From positions 1 through 64,000 of the forward strand of contig CAMTWO010000013.1 of assembly GCA_947085405.1 (NCBI GenBank): DNA of 64,000 nucleotides. The letters run 5' to 3'. The notes beneath the pieces are model-generated. The model saw only the letters and a list, made by a program, of their open reading frames with translations. It ran no database searches and was not told the DNA's origin. A program made the position numbers and the translations under genes. The first letter of the stretch is position 1, and each line of letters starts with the position of its first letter. This document shows positions 27,601 to 36,284 of this stretch, piece after piece. The DNA is from JASEGV01 sp947085405 (GTDB taxonomy: Bacteria; Bacteroidota; Ignavibacteria; UBA10030; BY39).

Positions 27601-28988
27601 GCAGTGGCGTGGTTATGGTTTATGACGACGAGCAACGACTTCTTACAAAATACGATGTACCATATGGTGCAACTTTACAAATCCCTGATGGAACATACAT
27701 TAAAAAAGGTGAGATCATTTATGAATGGGATCCGTATAATGCTGTGATTATTACAGAACATTCAGGGCGTATTGAATATTCAGGTTTACGGGAGAATCTT
27801 ACATATCGCCAAGAACCCGATGAGCAAACCGGACACATTCAGACTGTGGTCATCGAATCCAGAGATAAAACTTTTAATCCCGCAATAATATTGAAGAATG
27901 AAGAGGGCGAGAAGATAGCTACCTATAATCTTCCGACACAATCTCATATCGTTGTTGATAATGACGAAAAGATAAGCGCAGGAACGATTTTGGTAAAAAT
28001 ACCTCGTTCAATAGGTAAAACACGCGATATTACAGGTGGTTTGCCACGAGTAACAGAGTTATTCGAAGGACGCAATCCTGCTAATCCTGCAATCGTTTCG
28101 GAAATTGATGGAATAATTCGTTTTGGCCAGCAAAAACGCGGTTCTAGAGAGATTATAGTTGAAAGTCACGATGGAAAAGACCGCAAAGAATATTTAGTTC
28201 CGCTCGGAAAACACATCCTCATTCAGGAAAATGATTTTATCCGGGCAGGTGAACGTTTAACCGATGGAGCTATCGATCCCGACGATATTTTAAAAATTAA
28301 AGGAGTCGGAAAAGTTCAGGAATATTTAGTGAACGAAATTCAGGAAGTTTATCGTATGCAAGGTGTTAAAATAAACGATAAACATATTGAAATTATCGTA
28401 CGACAAATGATGCAGAAAGTTCGAATTTTAGATTCCGGTGATACACGATTTATTGAAGGCGACGTAGTGGCTAAACTTTCGTTGCTAGCGGAAAACGACT
28501 CACTTAAAGAAACTGTATATATCGGCAACAAGGGTGATTCGAAATTTAAAAATGGACAGCTTGTTCTCAAGAAAAAGGTTCGTGAATTGAATAACGAGAT
28601 CAAAAAGAAGGGGAAAAAGGTTGCTGAATTTAGAGAAGCTGAACCGGCAACTTCCGAGCCCATTCTTTTAGGAATTACACAAGCATCTCTTTCGACGGAT
28701 AGCTTTATTTCGGCTGCCTCTTTCCAGGAAACAACAAAAGTATTAACAGATGCTGCTATTTCTGGAAAAATTGACTATTTGCTCGGTTTAAAAGAAAATG
28801 TTATTGTCGGGCATCTTATTCCGGCAGGAACGGGTTTAAAGCATTTTCGAGATATACTTGTTGTTCCTAAAGAACCCTTTAAAATAGCAGAACCTGTCGT
28901 TGTAGAAGAACCCACGCAGGGACCTGAAATCGAAGAAGAGGTTAAAAAAACGCCAAAGAAAAGAGTTCGAAAAGCGGCAAAATCTTAA
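24690..28988 (+). CDS. rpoC: DNA-directed RNA polymerase subunit beta'
   Basis: This complete 1432-residue beta' subunit has zinc site 1 at Cys65, Cys67, Cys80 and Cys83. The catalytic NADFDGDQMAVH is at residues 468-479, with Mg ligands Asp470, Asp472 and Asp474. The bridge-helix/trigger-loop region includes GEPGTQLTLRTFHTGG, and a second zinc site lies in CETTRGICAKCYG. A Pro/Glu then Lys/Arg-rich tail (VEEPTQGPEIEEEVKKTPKKR) ends the protein. Length is typical for the Bacteroidota/Chlorobiota group. Confidence 0.98.
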   Translation: MRNIEPATKKVFTKIRISIASSDAILSRSRGEVTKPETINYRSFRPEKDGLFCEKIFGPIRDWECHCGKYKRIRYKGIVCDRCGVEVTQKSVRRERLGHIHLAVPVAHIWFVRSAPTKIGYTLGMGVKDLEKIIYYESYIVIQPGSTGLKRMDMISEEQYLEILSTLPENNQQLDKTDERKFIADIGAPAVKALLKSIDIDSTAASLRVTLKEETSAQKKIEILKRLRVLDSFRDKGEGSINKPEWMVLEVIPVIPPELRPLVPLEGGRFATSDLNDLYRRVIIRNNRLKRLIDIKAPEVILRNEKRMLQEAVDSLFDNSRKLNAVRSDNNRALKSLADMLKGKQGRFRQNLLGKRVDYSGRSVIVVGPELKLHECGLPKDMAVELFKPFIIRKLIERGLVKTVKSAKKMVEKKSAEVWEVLEHIIDGHPVLLNRAPTLHRLGIQAFQPVLVEGKAIRIHPMVCTAFNADFDGDQMAVHIPLSYHSQMEARILMLSSHNILSPASGSPIVHPTQDQVLGCYYLTKAKSGDLGEGKLFSSRDEVIIAHNSAKIGLHAKIKVRINNKLIETTTGRVIFNAIVPPEAGFINELLNKNRLTQLVGNVYRKVGNLKTAEFLDNLKYLGFKYATQGGLSVSVGDVIVPKEKEEIIAKSQRDVDNIQNQYYNGFITPGERYNKVIDTWSRATTRVAERLFESLQHSQAGFNSLYMMVDSGARGSKEQIRQLAGMRGLMAKPQRSMSGSAGELIENPIIANFREGLSVLEYFISTHGARKGLADTALKTADAGYLTRRLVDVAQDAIITMVDCGTIMGVATSALKEGEDVKEPLAERILGRVTVHDVYDPSTNELIVAAGEEITEEIAQKVSETSIETVDIRSVLTCETTRGICAKCYGRNLTIGQLVKTGEAVGIIAAQSIGEPGTQLTLRTFHTGGTASLIAAQSQITSKFNGVIKYENVKSLKQDDESNKRIVTGRSGVVMVYDDEQRLLTKYDVPYGATLQIPDGTYIKKGEIIYEWDPYNAVIITEHSGRIEYSGLRENLTYRQEPDEQTGHIQTVVIESRDKTFNPAIILKNEEGEKIATYNLPTQSHIVVDNDEKISAGTILVKIPRSIGKTRDITGGLPRVTELFEGRNPANPAIVSEIDGIIRFGQQKRGSREIIVESHDGKDRKEYLVPLGKHILIQENDFIRAGERLTDGAIDPDDILKIKGVGKVQEYLVNEIQEVYRMQGVKINDKHIEIIVRQMMQKVRILDSGDTRFIEGDVVAKLSLLAENDSLKETVYIGNKGDSKFKNGQLVLKKKVRELNNEIKKKGKKVAEFREAEPATSEPILLGITQASLSTDSFISAASFQETTKVLTDAAISGKIDYLLGLKENVIVGHLIPAGTGLKHFRDILVVPKEPFKIAEPVVVEEPTQGPEIEEEVKKTPKKRVRKAAKS

Positions 28989-28991
28989 TGC

Positions 28992-29020
28992 TTGACTATG
29001 AAAATATTTTTCGTTATATT
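28992..29020 (+). promoter_or_regulatory. Promoter for the str-S10-spc-alpha supercluster
   Basis: TTGACT (28992-28997), exactly 17 bp, then TATATT (29015-29020), four bases after the rpoC stop. This would give a leader of about 155 nt before rpsL. The match is nearly perfect to the two promoters found upstream of the TonB receptor genes, so the call is stronger than for a single isolated site. Confidence 0.7.
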
Positions 29021-29054
29021 AGTGTTCTTAAAATTCAAAAATTAAGCAATTTAA

Positions 29055-29144
29055 TCCGCCAAAGGCGGACGAGGGTTTAATTCCCCGCCTCTTGAGGCGA
29101 AAAAATAAAATTTGTTTTCAGATACCTCGCTGCTTGCGGCGAGG
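29055..29144. repeat. Three palindromes in the rpsL leader
   Basis: TCCGCC-aaa-GGCGGA (29055-29069), CGCCT-cttg-AGGCG (29086-29099) and CCTCGC...GCGAGG (29125-29130 with 29139-29144) lie in a row in the rpoC-rpsL gap. They are GC-rich in an AT-rich spacer. The first is almost the reverse complement of 57273-57287. None is followed by a T-run on the plus strand, so they are not good terminators; a dispersed palindromic repeat is more likely. Confidence 0.55.
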
Positions 29145-29183
29145 AGATTCATCAATTAACTAAACAATTATCGGAGTAATATA

Positions 29184-29564
29184 TTGCCAACGATCAATCA
29201 ACTGGTTCGAAAGAGCCGGGAAATGGTAACCTGGAAGAGCAAAGCACCAGCTTTACAGGAATGCCCGCAACGTCGGGGAGTTTGTACTCGTGTATATACA
29301 ACTACACCAAAAAAGCCGAATTCCGCTTTACGCAAAGTAGCACGCGTTCGTTTAACAAACGGAATTGAGGTAACGGCATACATCCCAGGCGAAGGTCATA
29401 ACCTGCAGGAACACTCCATCGTGATGATTCGTGGTGGTAGGGTTAAAGATTTACCGGGTGTTCGATACCATATTATTCGAGGTACTTTGGATACTGCCGG
29501 TGTTGCTGATAGAAAACAAGGTCGTTCAAAATATGGTGCTAAAAAGCCAAAGGCACAAAGTTAG
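29184..29564 (+). CDS. rpsL: 30S ribosomal protein S12
   Basis: This 126-residue S12 of the decoding centre starts at TTG with CGGAG upstream. The streptomycin-site segments TPKKPNSALRK and GGRVKDLPGVRYHIIRG are of the sensitive (wild-type Lys) form. It heads the rpsL-rpsG-fusA-tuf cluster behind its own promoter. Confidence 0.97.
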   Translation: MPTINQLVRKSREMVTWKSKAPALQECPQRRGVCTRVYTTTPKKPNSALRKVARVRLTNGIEVTAYIPGEGHNLQEHSIVMIRGGRVKDLPGVRYHIIRGTLDTAGVADRKQGRSKYGAKKPKAQS

Positions 29565-29573
29565 GTTTATAAA

Positions 29574-30041
29574 ATGAGAAAAAAACAAGCTGAAAGAAGG
29601 TTAGTTACTCCCGATCCAAAATTTAACGATATTTTAGTGGCTCGCTTCGTAAATTGTGTACTCAAAGAAGGAAAAAAGCATTTAGCCCGAAGAATTGTTT
29701 ACCAAGCTATTGATACTATTGAAAATAAAACCAAATCAAACGGAATAGATGTTTTTCGAAAAGCGGTAAATAATGTTAAACCTTTGTTAGAGATACGGGC
29801 TCGCAGGGTTGGTGGCGCAACTTATCAAGTTCCAACTGAAGTTCGAGAAAGCAGAAGTATCGCTTTAGCAATTCGGTGGATAATTAATTACGCAAGCGAT
29901 AGAAAAGATAAATCGATGGCTCTAAAGTTAGCGGCTGAATTTATGGCTGCAGCAAATAACGAAGGCGCTTCGGTAAAGAAAAAAGAAGATACACATAAAA
30001 TGGCTGAAGCTAATAAAGCTTTCGCCCACTTTAAATGGTAA
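29574..30041 (+). CDS. rpsG: 30S ribosomal protein S7
   Basis: This 155-residue S7 nucleates the 30S head. It opens with RKKQAERRLVTPDPKFND and contains ARRVGGATYQVPTEVRESR and the C-terminal KKEDTHKMAEANKAFAHFKW. It follows rpsL by nine bases, so no room remains for a separate S7 regulatory site like that of E. coli. Confidence 0.97.
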   Translation: MRKKQAERRLVTPDPKFNDILVARFVNCVLKEGKKHLARRIVYQAIDTIENKTKSNGIDVFRKAVNNVKPLLEIRARRVGGATYQVPTEVRESRSIALAIRWIINYASDRKDKSMALKLAAEFMAAANNEGASVKKKEDTHKMAEANKAFAHFKW

Positions 30042-30052
30042 GTATAATATAG

Positions 30053-32149
30053 ATGCCCAGAAAATATTCATTAAATAAAACCCGCAATATCGGTATTATG
30101 GCACACATTGACGCCGGTAAAACCACCACGACTGAACGTATTTTGTTCTATACAGGAAAATTACATCGTGTTGGCGAGGTTCATGATGGTGCATCAACAA
30201 TGGATTGGATGGATCAAGAAAAAGAACGTGGCATTACTATCACAAGCGCCTCTACCACTTGTTTTTGGAATGATAACCGGATTAATATTATAGATACACC
30301 TGGGCATGTCGATTTTACTGCTGAAGTAGAACGGTCGCTCCGTGTTTTAGATGGTGCGGTCGCTCTATTCTGTGCAGTCGGCGGTGTTGAGCCACAATCC
30401 GAAACTGTTTGGCGCCAAGCTGATAAATACGGCGTTCCTCGAATCGCATTCGTGAATAAAATGGATCGCGTTGGTGCTGATTTCTACAATGTAATTAAGA
30501 TGATGAAAGAGCGGCTCGGTGCACATGCTGTTCCGATTCAAATTCCTGTTGGCGAAGGTGAACTTTTTGCCGGTGTTATCGATTTGATTACGATGAAAGC
30601 CAGAATATTTAACGATACAACCATGGGAACAACATGGGATGATATCGAAATTCCAGCCGATTTGAAAAAGAAAGCTCAGTTGTATCGCACTAAGATGTTG
30701 GAAGCAGTTTCTGACGAAGACGATACTCTACTTGAAAAATATATTGAAGGTAAAGAAATTACTCCTGATGAAATTCGTTCCGTTTTACGACGCGCCACAA
30801 TTAAAGTTAGCATTATACCTGTGTTGTGCGGTTCGTCGTTCAAAAATAAAGGAACTCAAAATTTATTAGACGCTATTGTAGATTTCCTTCCTTCCCCTGT
30901 AGATGTAGGAGATGTAGTCGGGCATCATCCGTATAAATCAGATAAAGTTATTAGAAAAGTTGCAGATAAGGAAATTTTCACTGCTCTAGCGTTCAAAATT
31001 ATGAGCGACCCTTATGTTGGAAAATTAACATATTTCCGAGTTTATTCAGGTACATTAAAATCCGGTTCGTACGTTTATAATTCCGTTAGCGATAAAAAAG
31101 AACGCATTGCACGAATCCTTCGAATGCATGCAAATCATCGTGAAGATGTTGATGAGGCTTACACAGGCGACATAGTTGCGGCTATAGGACTTAAATTTAC
31201 ACGAACAGGCGACACAATCACCACAGAGGACGATCCTATTATTCTTGAAAAAATGGATTTCCCGGAACCGGTAATCTCTATTGCGATTGAACCAAAGACT
31301 AAAGCTGACCAAGAAAAAATGGGCGAATCGCTCAGCAAATTAGCTGAAGAAGATCCCACATTTAGAGTTTCAACCAACGAAGAGACCGGACAAACCATAA
31401 TTAATGGTATGGGGGAACTTCATCTTGAGATTATTGTTGATAGGATGAAGAGAGAGTTTAAAGTAGATGCAAACATTGGTAAACCACAAGTTGCGTATAA
31501 AGAAACTATTAAAGGAAAAGTTTCGCAAGTTTATAAACATGTAAAACAATCAGGTGGTCGTGGACAATTTGCTCACATCGAAATCGAAATCGAACCGAAC
31601 GAAAAAGGTAAAGGCTTCGAATTTGTCGACGAAATCAGAGGCGGGGTTATACCTAAAGAGTATATACCTGCGGTTCAAGCGGGTATCGTTGAACAAATGA
31701 AAAACGGTATTGTTGCTGGTTATCCTGTGGTTGATGTAAAAGTAAAATTATATGATGGTTCATACCACGAAGTTGATTCTGATGAACTCTCATTTAAAAT
31801 CGCTGGTTCAATGGGTTTCCGTGAAGCAGCTCGCAAAGCAAAACCTATAATTTTAGAACCAATAATGGCTGTTGAAGTAGTAGTTCCAGAAGATTACATT
31901 GGCGATGTTTTAGGCGATTTAAGTTCACGTCGTGGAAAAATCGAAGGTATGAATTCGCGTAAAGAAGTTCAGGTAATTAAAGCGTCTGTGCCTTTATCGG
32001 ATATGTTCGGGTACGCTACGAATTTACGTTCGCTAACACAAGGCAGAGCTTTATTCACGATGCAATTTTCGCATTACGATAACGTACCTAAAGCGATATC
32101 AGATCAGATTGTTGAAAAACTGACTGGTAAACAAACAAAAGTAGCATAA
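30053..32149 (+). CDS. fusA: Elongation factor G
   Basis: This 698-residue translocase GTPase has G1 AHIDAGKT at residues 17-24, a switch II DTPGHVDFT motif and NKMDR. Domains II-V follow, including the domain IV segment KHVKQSGGRGQFAHIEIE that reaches the decoding site. Length and order are those of bacterial EF-G type I. It lies 11 bp after rpsG and 57 bp before tuf. Confidence 0.97.
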   Translation: MPRKYSLNKTRNIGIMAHIDAGKTTTTERILFYTGKLHRVGEVHDGASTMDWMDQEKERGITITSASTTCFWNDNRINIIDTPGHVDFTAEVERSLRVLDGAVALFCAVGGVEPQSETVWRQADKYGVPRIAFVNKMDRVGADFYNVIKMMKERLGAHAVPIQIPVGEGELFAGVIDLITMKARIFNDTTMGTTWDDIEIPADLKKKAQLYRTKMLEAVSDEDDTLLEKYIEGKEITPDEIRSVLRRATIKVSIIPVLCGSSFKNKGTQNLLDAIVDFLPSPVDVGDVVGHHPYKSDKVIRKVADKEIFTALAFKIMSDPYVGKLTYFRVYSGTLKSGSYVYNSVSDKKERIARILRMHANHREDVDEAYTGDIVAAIGLKFTRTGDTITTEDDPIILEKMDFPEPVISIAIEPKTKADQEKMGESLSKLAEEDPTFRVSTNEETGQTIINGMGELHLEIIVDRMKREFKVDANIGKPQVAYKETIKGKVSQVYKHVKQSGGRGQFAHIEIEIEPNEKGKGFEFVDEIRGGVIPKEYIPAVQAGIVEQMKNGIVAGYPVVDVKVKLYDGSYHEVDSDELSFKIAGSMGFREAARKAKPIILEPIMAVEVVVPEDYIGDVLGDLSSRRGKIEGMNSRKEVQVIKASVPLSDMFGYATNLRSLTQGRALFTMQFSHYDNVPKAISDQIVEKLTGKQTKVA

Positions 32150-32206
32150 ATAATAGATTAGTAAGTAATTAAAAAATAAACACCCAATTTAAATAGGAGA
32201 AACGAA

Positions 32207-33418
32207 ATGGCAAAAGAAAAGTTTACGAGGGATAAACCCCATGTCAACGTTGGAACAATAGGACACGTTGACCACGGAAAAACAACCCTAACTGCTGCTA
32301 TTACGATGGTTTTAGCAAAAAAGGGATTGTCGGCTATTAGAACATTCGATTCAATTGATAATGCCCCGGAAGAACGCGAACGTGGTATTACAATTGCAAC
32401 AGCACACGTAGAATACTCAACCGCTAAAAGGCACTACGCTCACGTTGACTGTCCTGGTCACGCTGACTATATCAAGAATATGATCACCGGCGCAGCTCAA
32501 ATGGACGGAGCAATCCTCGTTGTTGCAGCTACCGATGGTCCGATGCCCCAAACACGCGAACACATTCTTCTTGCTCGTCAAGTAGGTGTTCCAAAAATAG
32601 TTGTATTTATGAATAAAGTAGATGCAGTTGACGATCCGGAATTATTAGAACTCGTTGAACTCGAATTAAGAGATTTGTTAAAGCAGTACGAATTCCCCGG
32701 TGATGAAATACCGATTATTCAGGGTTCTGCATTAAAGGCAATGGAAGCAGCTATCCGACCGGATTCAAAAAGCGATGACCCGGCGTTTGAATGCATCACT
32801 AAATTAATGGACGCAGTGGATACATATATCCCCGTTCCTCAGCGCGATGTCGATAAGCCATTCCTGATGCCTGTTGAAGACGTGTTCTCGATTACAGGAC
32901 GCGGAACAGTAGGTACCGGAAGAATCGAACGTGGCAAGGTTAATGTCGGCGAAGAAATCGAAATTATCGGTCTAGATGCTCATAAAAAAGCTGTAGTTAC
33001 CGGTGTAGAAATGTTTCGCAAAGAACTTGACCAAGGTATGGCTGGCGATAACGTAGGTCTGTTATTACGCGGTGTCGATAAAACCGAATTGGAACGCGGA
33101 ATGGTTTGTGCAAAACCCGGTTCAATTACACCACACAAAAAATTTAACGCTCAGGTTTACGTACTGAAAAAAGAAGAAGGCGGTCGTCATACACCATTCT
33201 TTACCGGATATCGTCCGCAATTCTATTTCCGTACAACCGACGTTACTGGTATCGCACACTTACCGGCAGGAATCGAAATGATTATGCCAGGTGATAACGT
33301 AGATAATTTAGACATCGAGTTAATTACTACCATCGCTATGGAAGAAGGTCTTCGCTTTGCTATCCGCGAAGGCGGTCATACTGTCGGCGCCGGTGTCGTA
33401 ACAAAAATAATTGCATAA
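32207..33418 (+). CDS. tuf: Elongation factor Tu
   Basis: This 403-residue aminoacyl-tRNA carrier has GHVDHGKT at residues 19-26, DCPGHADY in switch II, NKVD, and domain II/III motifs such as GRGTVGTGRIERG. It is slightly longer than E. coli EF-Tu (394) because of an extra loop near KSDDPAFEC. A strong GGAG precedes ATG. Only this tuf copy is in the window; the usual second site between tRNA-Thr and tRNA-Trp has none. Confidence 0.98.
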   Translation: MAKEKFTRDKPHVNVGTIGHVDHGKTTLTAAITMVLAKKGLSAIRTFDSIDNAPEERERGITIATAHVEYSTAKRHYAHVDCPGHADYIKNMITGAAQMDGAILVVAATDGPMPQTREHILLARQVGVPKIVVFMNKVDAVDDPELLELVELELRDLLKQYEFPGDEIPIIQGSALKAMEAAIRPDSKSDDPAFECITKLMDAVDTYIPVPQRDVDKPFLMPVEDVFSITGRGTVGTGRIERGKVNVGEEIEIIGLDAHKKAVVTGVEMFRKELDQGMAGDNVGLLLRGVDKTELERGMVCAKPGSITPHKKFNAQVYVLKKEEGGRHTPFFTGYRPQFYFRTTDVTGIAHLPAGIEMIMPGDNVDNLDIELITTIAMEEGLRFAIREGGHTVGAGVVTKIIA

Positions 33419-33456
33419 TAAAAACAATAACAAACATGAAGTTTTAGGAGTTACAG

Positions 33457-33765
33457 GTGCCAGGAGAAAAAATACGTATAAAATTAAAGTCTTACGATCA
33501 TAATTTGATCGATAAGTCGGCTGAAAAAATTATTAAAACCGTAAAACAGACCGGTGCTATAGTATCAGGACCGATTCCGTTGCCGACCAAACGGACAGTT
33601 GTTACAGTATTACGTTCGCCTCACGTTGATAAAAAATCGCGCGAGCAATTTGAAACTCGAACTCATAAACGATTAATTGATATTTTAAACTCAACATCAC
33701 GAACTGTAGAATCGCTAATGAAATTAGAGTTGCCCGCAGGTGTAGATGTAGAAATTAAAGTGTAA
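33457..33765 (+). CDS. rpsJ: 30S ribosomal protein S10
   Basis: This 102-residue S10 (also NusE, the NusB/NusG partner) begins at GTG with TAGGAG upstream. It has KIRIKLKSYDHNLIDKSAEKI and the loop sequence GPIPLPTKRTVVTVLRSPHVDKKSREQFE. It follows tuf by 38 bp, with no terminator or obvious promoter between them, fusing the str and S10 clusters. Confidence 0.97.
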   Translation: MPGEKIRIKLKSYDHNLIDKSAEKIIKTVKQTGAIVSGPIPLPTKRTVVTVLRSPHVDKKSREQFETRTHKRLIDILNSTSRTVESLMKLELPAGVDVEIKV

Positions 33766-33806
33766 CTCTTTCTTTAAAATTAGACACTGAATAAAAAAAA
33801 AGCAAA

Positions 33807-34436
33807 ATGACTGGATTGTTAGGAAAAAAAATAGGAATGACGAGTATATTTGATGAACAGGGAATTGTTATCCCCTGCACCATCATCGAAGCAGGACCTT
33901 GTTTTGTTACTCAAATTAAAACCAAAGAGACCGATGGATATGAAGCTGTACAAATTGGTTTCGAGGATAAGAAAGCTCGTCTTGTAACCAAACCTTTAAT
34001 AGGCCATTTCAACCGTTCGGGGGTTACTCCCAAACGTTTGGTAAAAGAATTCAACGGATTCGATATCTCCAATATTAAATTGGGTGATGAGATAAAAGTA
34101 GAAGCTATTTTTTCTGCTGGAGATAGCGTTTCTGTAACTGGCAAATCAAAGGGAAGAGGTTTTCAAGGTGTTGTTAAACGTCATCATTTCGGGGGTGGTT
34201 CTAAAACACACGGACAAAGCGATCGCGTTCGCGCTCCGGGATCTATTGGCGGCAGTTCGTATCCTTCACGAGTATTCAAAGGCCAACGTATGGCTGGTCG
34301 AATGGGTAATACTCAAACAACTGTCCAAAACTTAACAGTTGTTAAAATTATCAGTGAATCAAATTTGCTCTTAATAAAAGGTTGCGTTCCAGGTCATATA
34401 AATGCGTATGTAGAAATTCATAAAAAATTGAAATAG
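33807..34436 (+). CDS. rplC: 50S ribosomal protein L3
   Basis: This 209-residue L3 starts GLLGKKIGMTSIFDEQG. It carries the tip loop that approaches the peptidyl-transferase centre (KSKGRGFQGVVKRHHFGGG, GSIGGSSYPSRVFKGQRMAGRMGN). It leads into rplD with only three bases between them. Confidence 0.97.
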   Translation: MTGLLGKKIGMTSIFDEQGIVIPCTIIEAGPCFVTQIKTKETDGYEAVQIGFEDKKARLVTKPLIGHFNRSGVTPKRLVKEFNGFDISNIKLGDEIKVEAIFSAGDSVSVTGKSKGRGFQGVVKRHHFGGGSKTHGQSDRVRAPGSIGGSSYPSRVFKGQRMAGRMGNTQTTVQNLTVVKIISESNLLLIKGCVPGHINAYVEIHKKLK

Positions 34437-34439
34437 AAA

Positions 34440-35063
34440 ATGGAATTAGAAGTTTACAAAAAAGATGGAACATTAAGCGGCGAGAAGATTACACTGGCTC
34501 CTGATGTATTCGAGATCGCACCAAACGATCACGCAATATATCAAGCTGTGCGTGTTTACTTAGCTAATCAACGTCAGGGAACACATAAAACAAAGACAGT
34601 TGCTGAAGTAAGCGGAGGCGGCAAAAAACCTTACAAACAGAAAAAAACAGGACGTGCTCGTAGCGGTTCTTCCCGGTCTCCATTATGGAAGGGTGGCGGT
34701 ACAATTTTCGGACCTGTACCTCGCGATTATTCAATGTCGTTACCTGAGAAAGTAAATAAATTAGCCAGAAAATCGGCTTTAAGTTACCGCGTAAAAGAAT
34801 CGGATGTTAAAATAGTCGAAGACTTTTCATTCGAATCTCCGAAAACTAAAGATATCGTTTCAATTTTAAAAGCTCTGAAATTGGATGATACAAAAACCTT
34901 ACTTTTGTTATCAAAAACCGATAGCATAGTATATAAATCGGGACGAAATTTACCGAACCTTCAAATTCTTGAAGCAAACAAAGTATCGGCATACGATATT
35001 ATGAAGAATAAAGTAATCTTATTTCAAAAGAGCGCTGTAGAAGTTATCGAAAAAATATTTTAG
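34440..35063 (+). CDS. rplD: 50S ribosomal protein L4
   Basis: This 207-residue L4 has an exit-tunnel loop (about residues 55-90) with KKPYKQKKTGRARSGSSRSPLWKGGG, followed by the alpha/beta body. In gamma-proteobacteria L4 represses the S10 operon; the leader for that is not evident here. Confidence 0.97.
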   Translation: MELEVYKKDGTLSGEKITLAPDVFEIAPNDHAIYQAVRVYLANQRQGTHKTKTVAEVSGGGKKPYKQKKTGRARSGSSRSPLWKGGGTIFGPVPRDYSMSLPEKVNKLARKSALSYRVKESDVKIVEDFSFESPKTKDIVSILKALKLDDTKTLLLLSKTDSIVYKSGRNLPNLQILEANKVSAYDIMKNKVILFQKSAVEVIEKIF

Positions 35064-35078
35064 CAGAGAGTATAAACT

Positions 35079-35369
35079 ATGATGGGAATATTACAAAGAC
35101 CAATTGTTACCGAGAAGATGACGCAACTCGAAACTCAGCGGCAGTACGCTTTTGAGGTAGATCGAAAATCGAATAAAATAGAAATTCAAAAAGTAATCGA
35201 AAAAAAGTTTAACGTTAAAGTATTAAGTGTTAGAACAATTAATTACAAAGGAAAGCAAAAAACTCAAATGACCCGCCGCGGACGCTTCAGTGGCAAAACC
35301 GCACAGTGGAAAAAAGCTATCGTTACGCTCAAAGAGGGTGATAAAATAGAATTTTTCGAAAACATCTAA
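35079..35369 (+). CDS. rplW: 50S ribosomal protein L23
   Basis: This 96-residue L23, at the tunnel exit where trigger factor and SRP dock, has ILQRPIVTEKMTQLE at its start and KSNKIEIQKVIEKKFNVKVLSVRTINYKGK in the middle. Two ATG codons in tandem make the exact start uncertain by one residue. A 66-bp gap with a nested hairpin follows. Confidence 0.96.
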   Translation: MMGILQRPIVTEKMTQLETQRQYAFEVDRKSNKIEIQKVIEKKFNVKVLSVRTINYKGKQKTQMTRRGRFSGKTAQWKKAIVTLKEGDKIEFFENI

Positions 35370-35379
35370 TCTAAAAGCG

Positions 35380-35419
35380 GGTCAGGAGAAGAGTACCTAA
35401 ATACTCATATTAGCTGACC
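35380..35419 (+). promoter_or_regulatory. Nested hairpin between rplW and rplB
   Basis: GGTCAG (35380-35385) pairs with CTGACC (35414-35419). Inside, GAGTA (35391-35395) pairs with TACTC (35402-35406) across a six-base loop. It fills most of the longest gap in the S10 cluster and ends 16 bases before the rplB ATG. A translational control element or RNA processing site is possible; there is no T-run. Confidence 0.4.
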
Positions 35420-35435
35420 AAGGATTTATAGAAAT

Positions 35436-36266
35436 ATGGCAATCAGAAAATTAAAACCTGTTACACCGGGAACTCGTTGGATGAGTGTTCCTGCCTTCAA
35501 CGAAATTACTAAAACGGTTCCTGAAAAATCTTTAATAGAAATATTAAAGAAAACCGGTGGACGTAATAACACAGGGCGTATAACATCACGTCACCGAGGT
35601 GGCGGACATAAACGTTTTTATCGCATCGTCGATTTCAAGCGAGATAAATTTGATATCGAAGCAAATGTTACGGCAATCGAATATGATCCTAACCGATCTG
35701 CTCGAATTGCTCTGTTGACTTACAAGGATGGCGAAAAACGTTATATCCTGGCTCCCGATGGTTTAAAAGTAGGCGAATCAATAATTTCGGGACCAACATC
35801 GGAAATAAAAGCCGGAAATGCTTTACCTCTTTCAAATATTCCTGTTGGTTCTTTTATACATAATGTAGAATTAAAGCCGGGTAAAGGGGGGCAAATTGCC
35901 CGAAGCGCCGGTGTATCGATTCAACTTATGGCAAAAGAGTCCGACTATGTACAAGTAAAACTTCCATCCGGTGAAATCCGAAAAATTCAAGCTAAGTGTT
36001 ACGCAACTTTAGGAACAGTCGGAAATATCGATCACGAAAATATTAGTCTTGGTAAAGCCGGTCGGTCAAGATGGTTGGGCATCCGTCCGCAATCGCGCGG
36101 TGTGGTTATGAACCCGGTTGACCATCCACACGGTGGTGGTGAAGGTAAGTCGCCTCAAGGAAATCCACATCCTGTATCGCCGTGGGGCTGGCATACTAAA
36201 GGTAAGAAAACACGAAGAGTTAAAAAGTTGTCAAGTAAATATATAATTAAACGTCGTACTAAATAA
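35436..36266 (+). CDS. rplB: 50S ribosomal protein L2
   Basis: This complete 276-residue L2 has RNNTGRITSRHRGGGHKR near the start. The C-terminal peptidyl-transferase-proximal region PVDHPHGGGEGK includes the conserved histidine. It closes with a basic tail (KKTRRVKKLSSKYIIKRR). Adjacent to rpsS. Confidence 0.97.
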   Translation: MAIRKLKPVTPGTRWMSVPAFNEITKTVPEKSLIEILKKTGGRNNTGRITSRHRGGGHKRFYRIVDFKRDKFDIEANVTAIEYDPNRSARIALLTYKDGEKRYILAPDGLKVGESIISGPTSEIKAGNALPLSNIPVGSFIHNVELKPGKGGQIARSAGVSIQLMAKESDYVQVKLPSGEIRKIQAKCYATLGTVGNIDHENISLGKAGRSRWLGIRPQSRGVVMNPVDHPHGGGEGKSPQGNPHPVSPWGWHTKGKKTRRVKKLSSKYIIKRRTK

Positions 36267-36284
36267 TAAAAATGAATTGAAACT

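Noticed and set aside
29055..29144. Palindromes as the rpoC terminator
   Set aside because: None is followed by a T-run on the plus strand and the candidate promoter for rpsL lies upstream of them.
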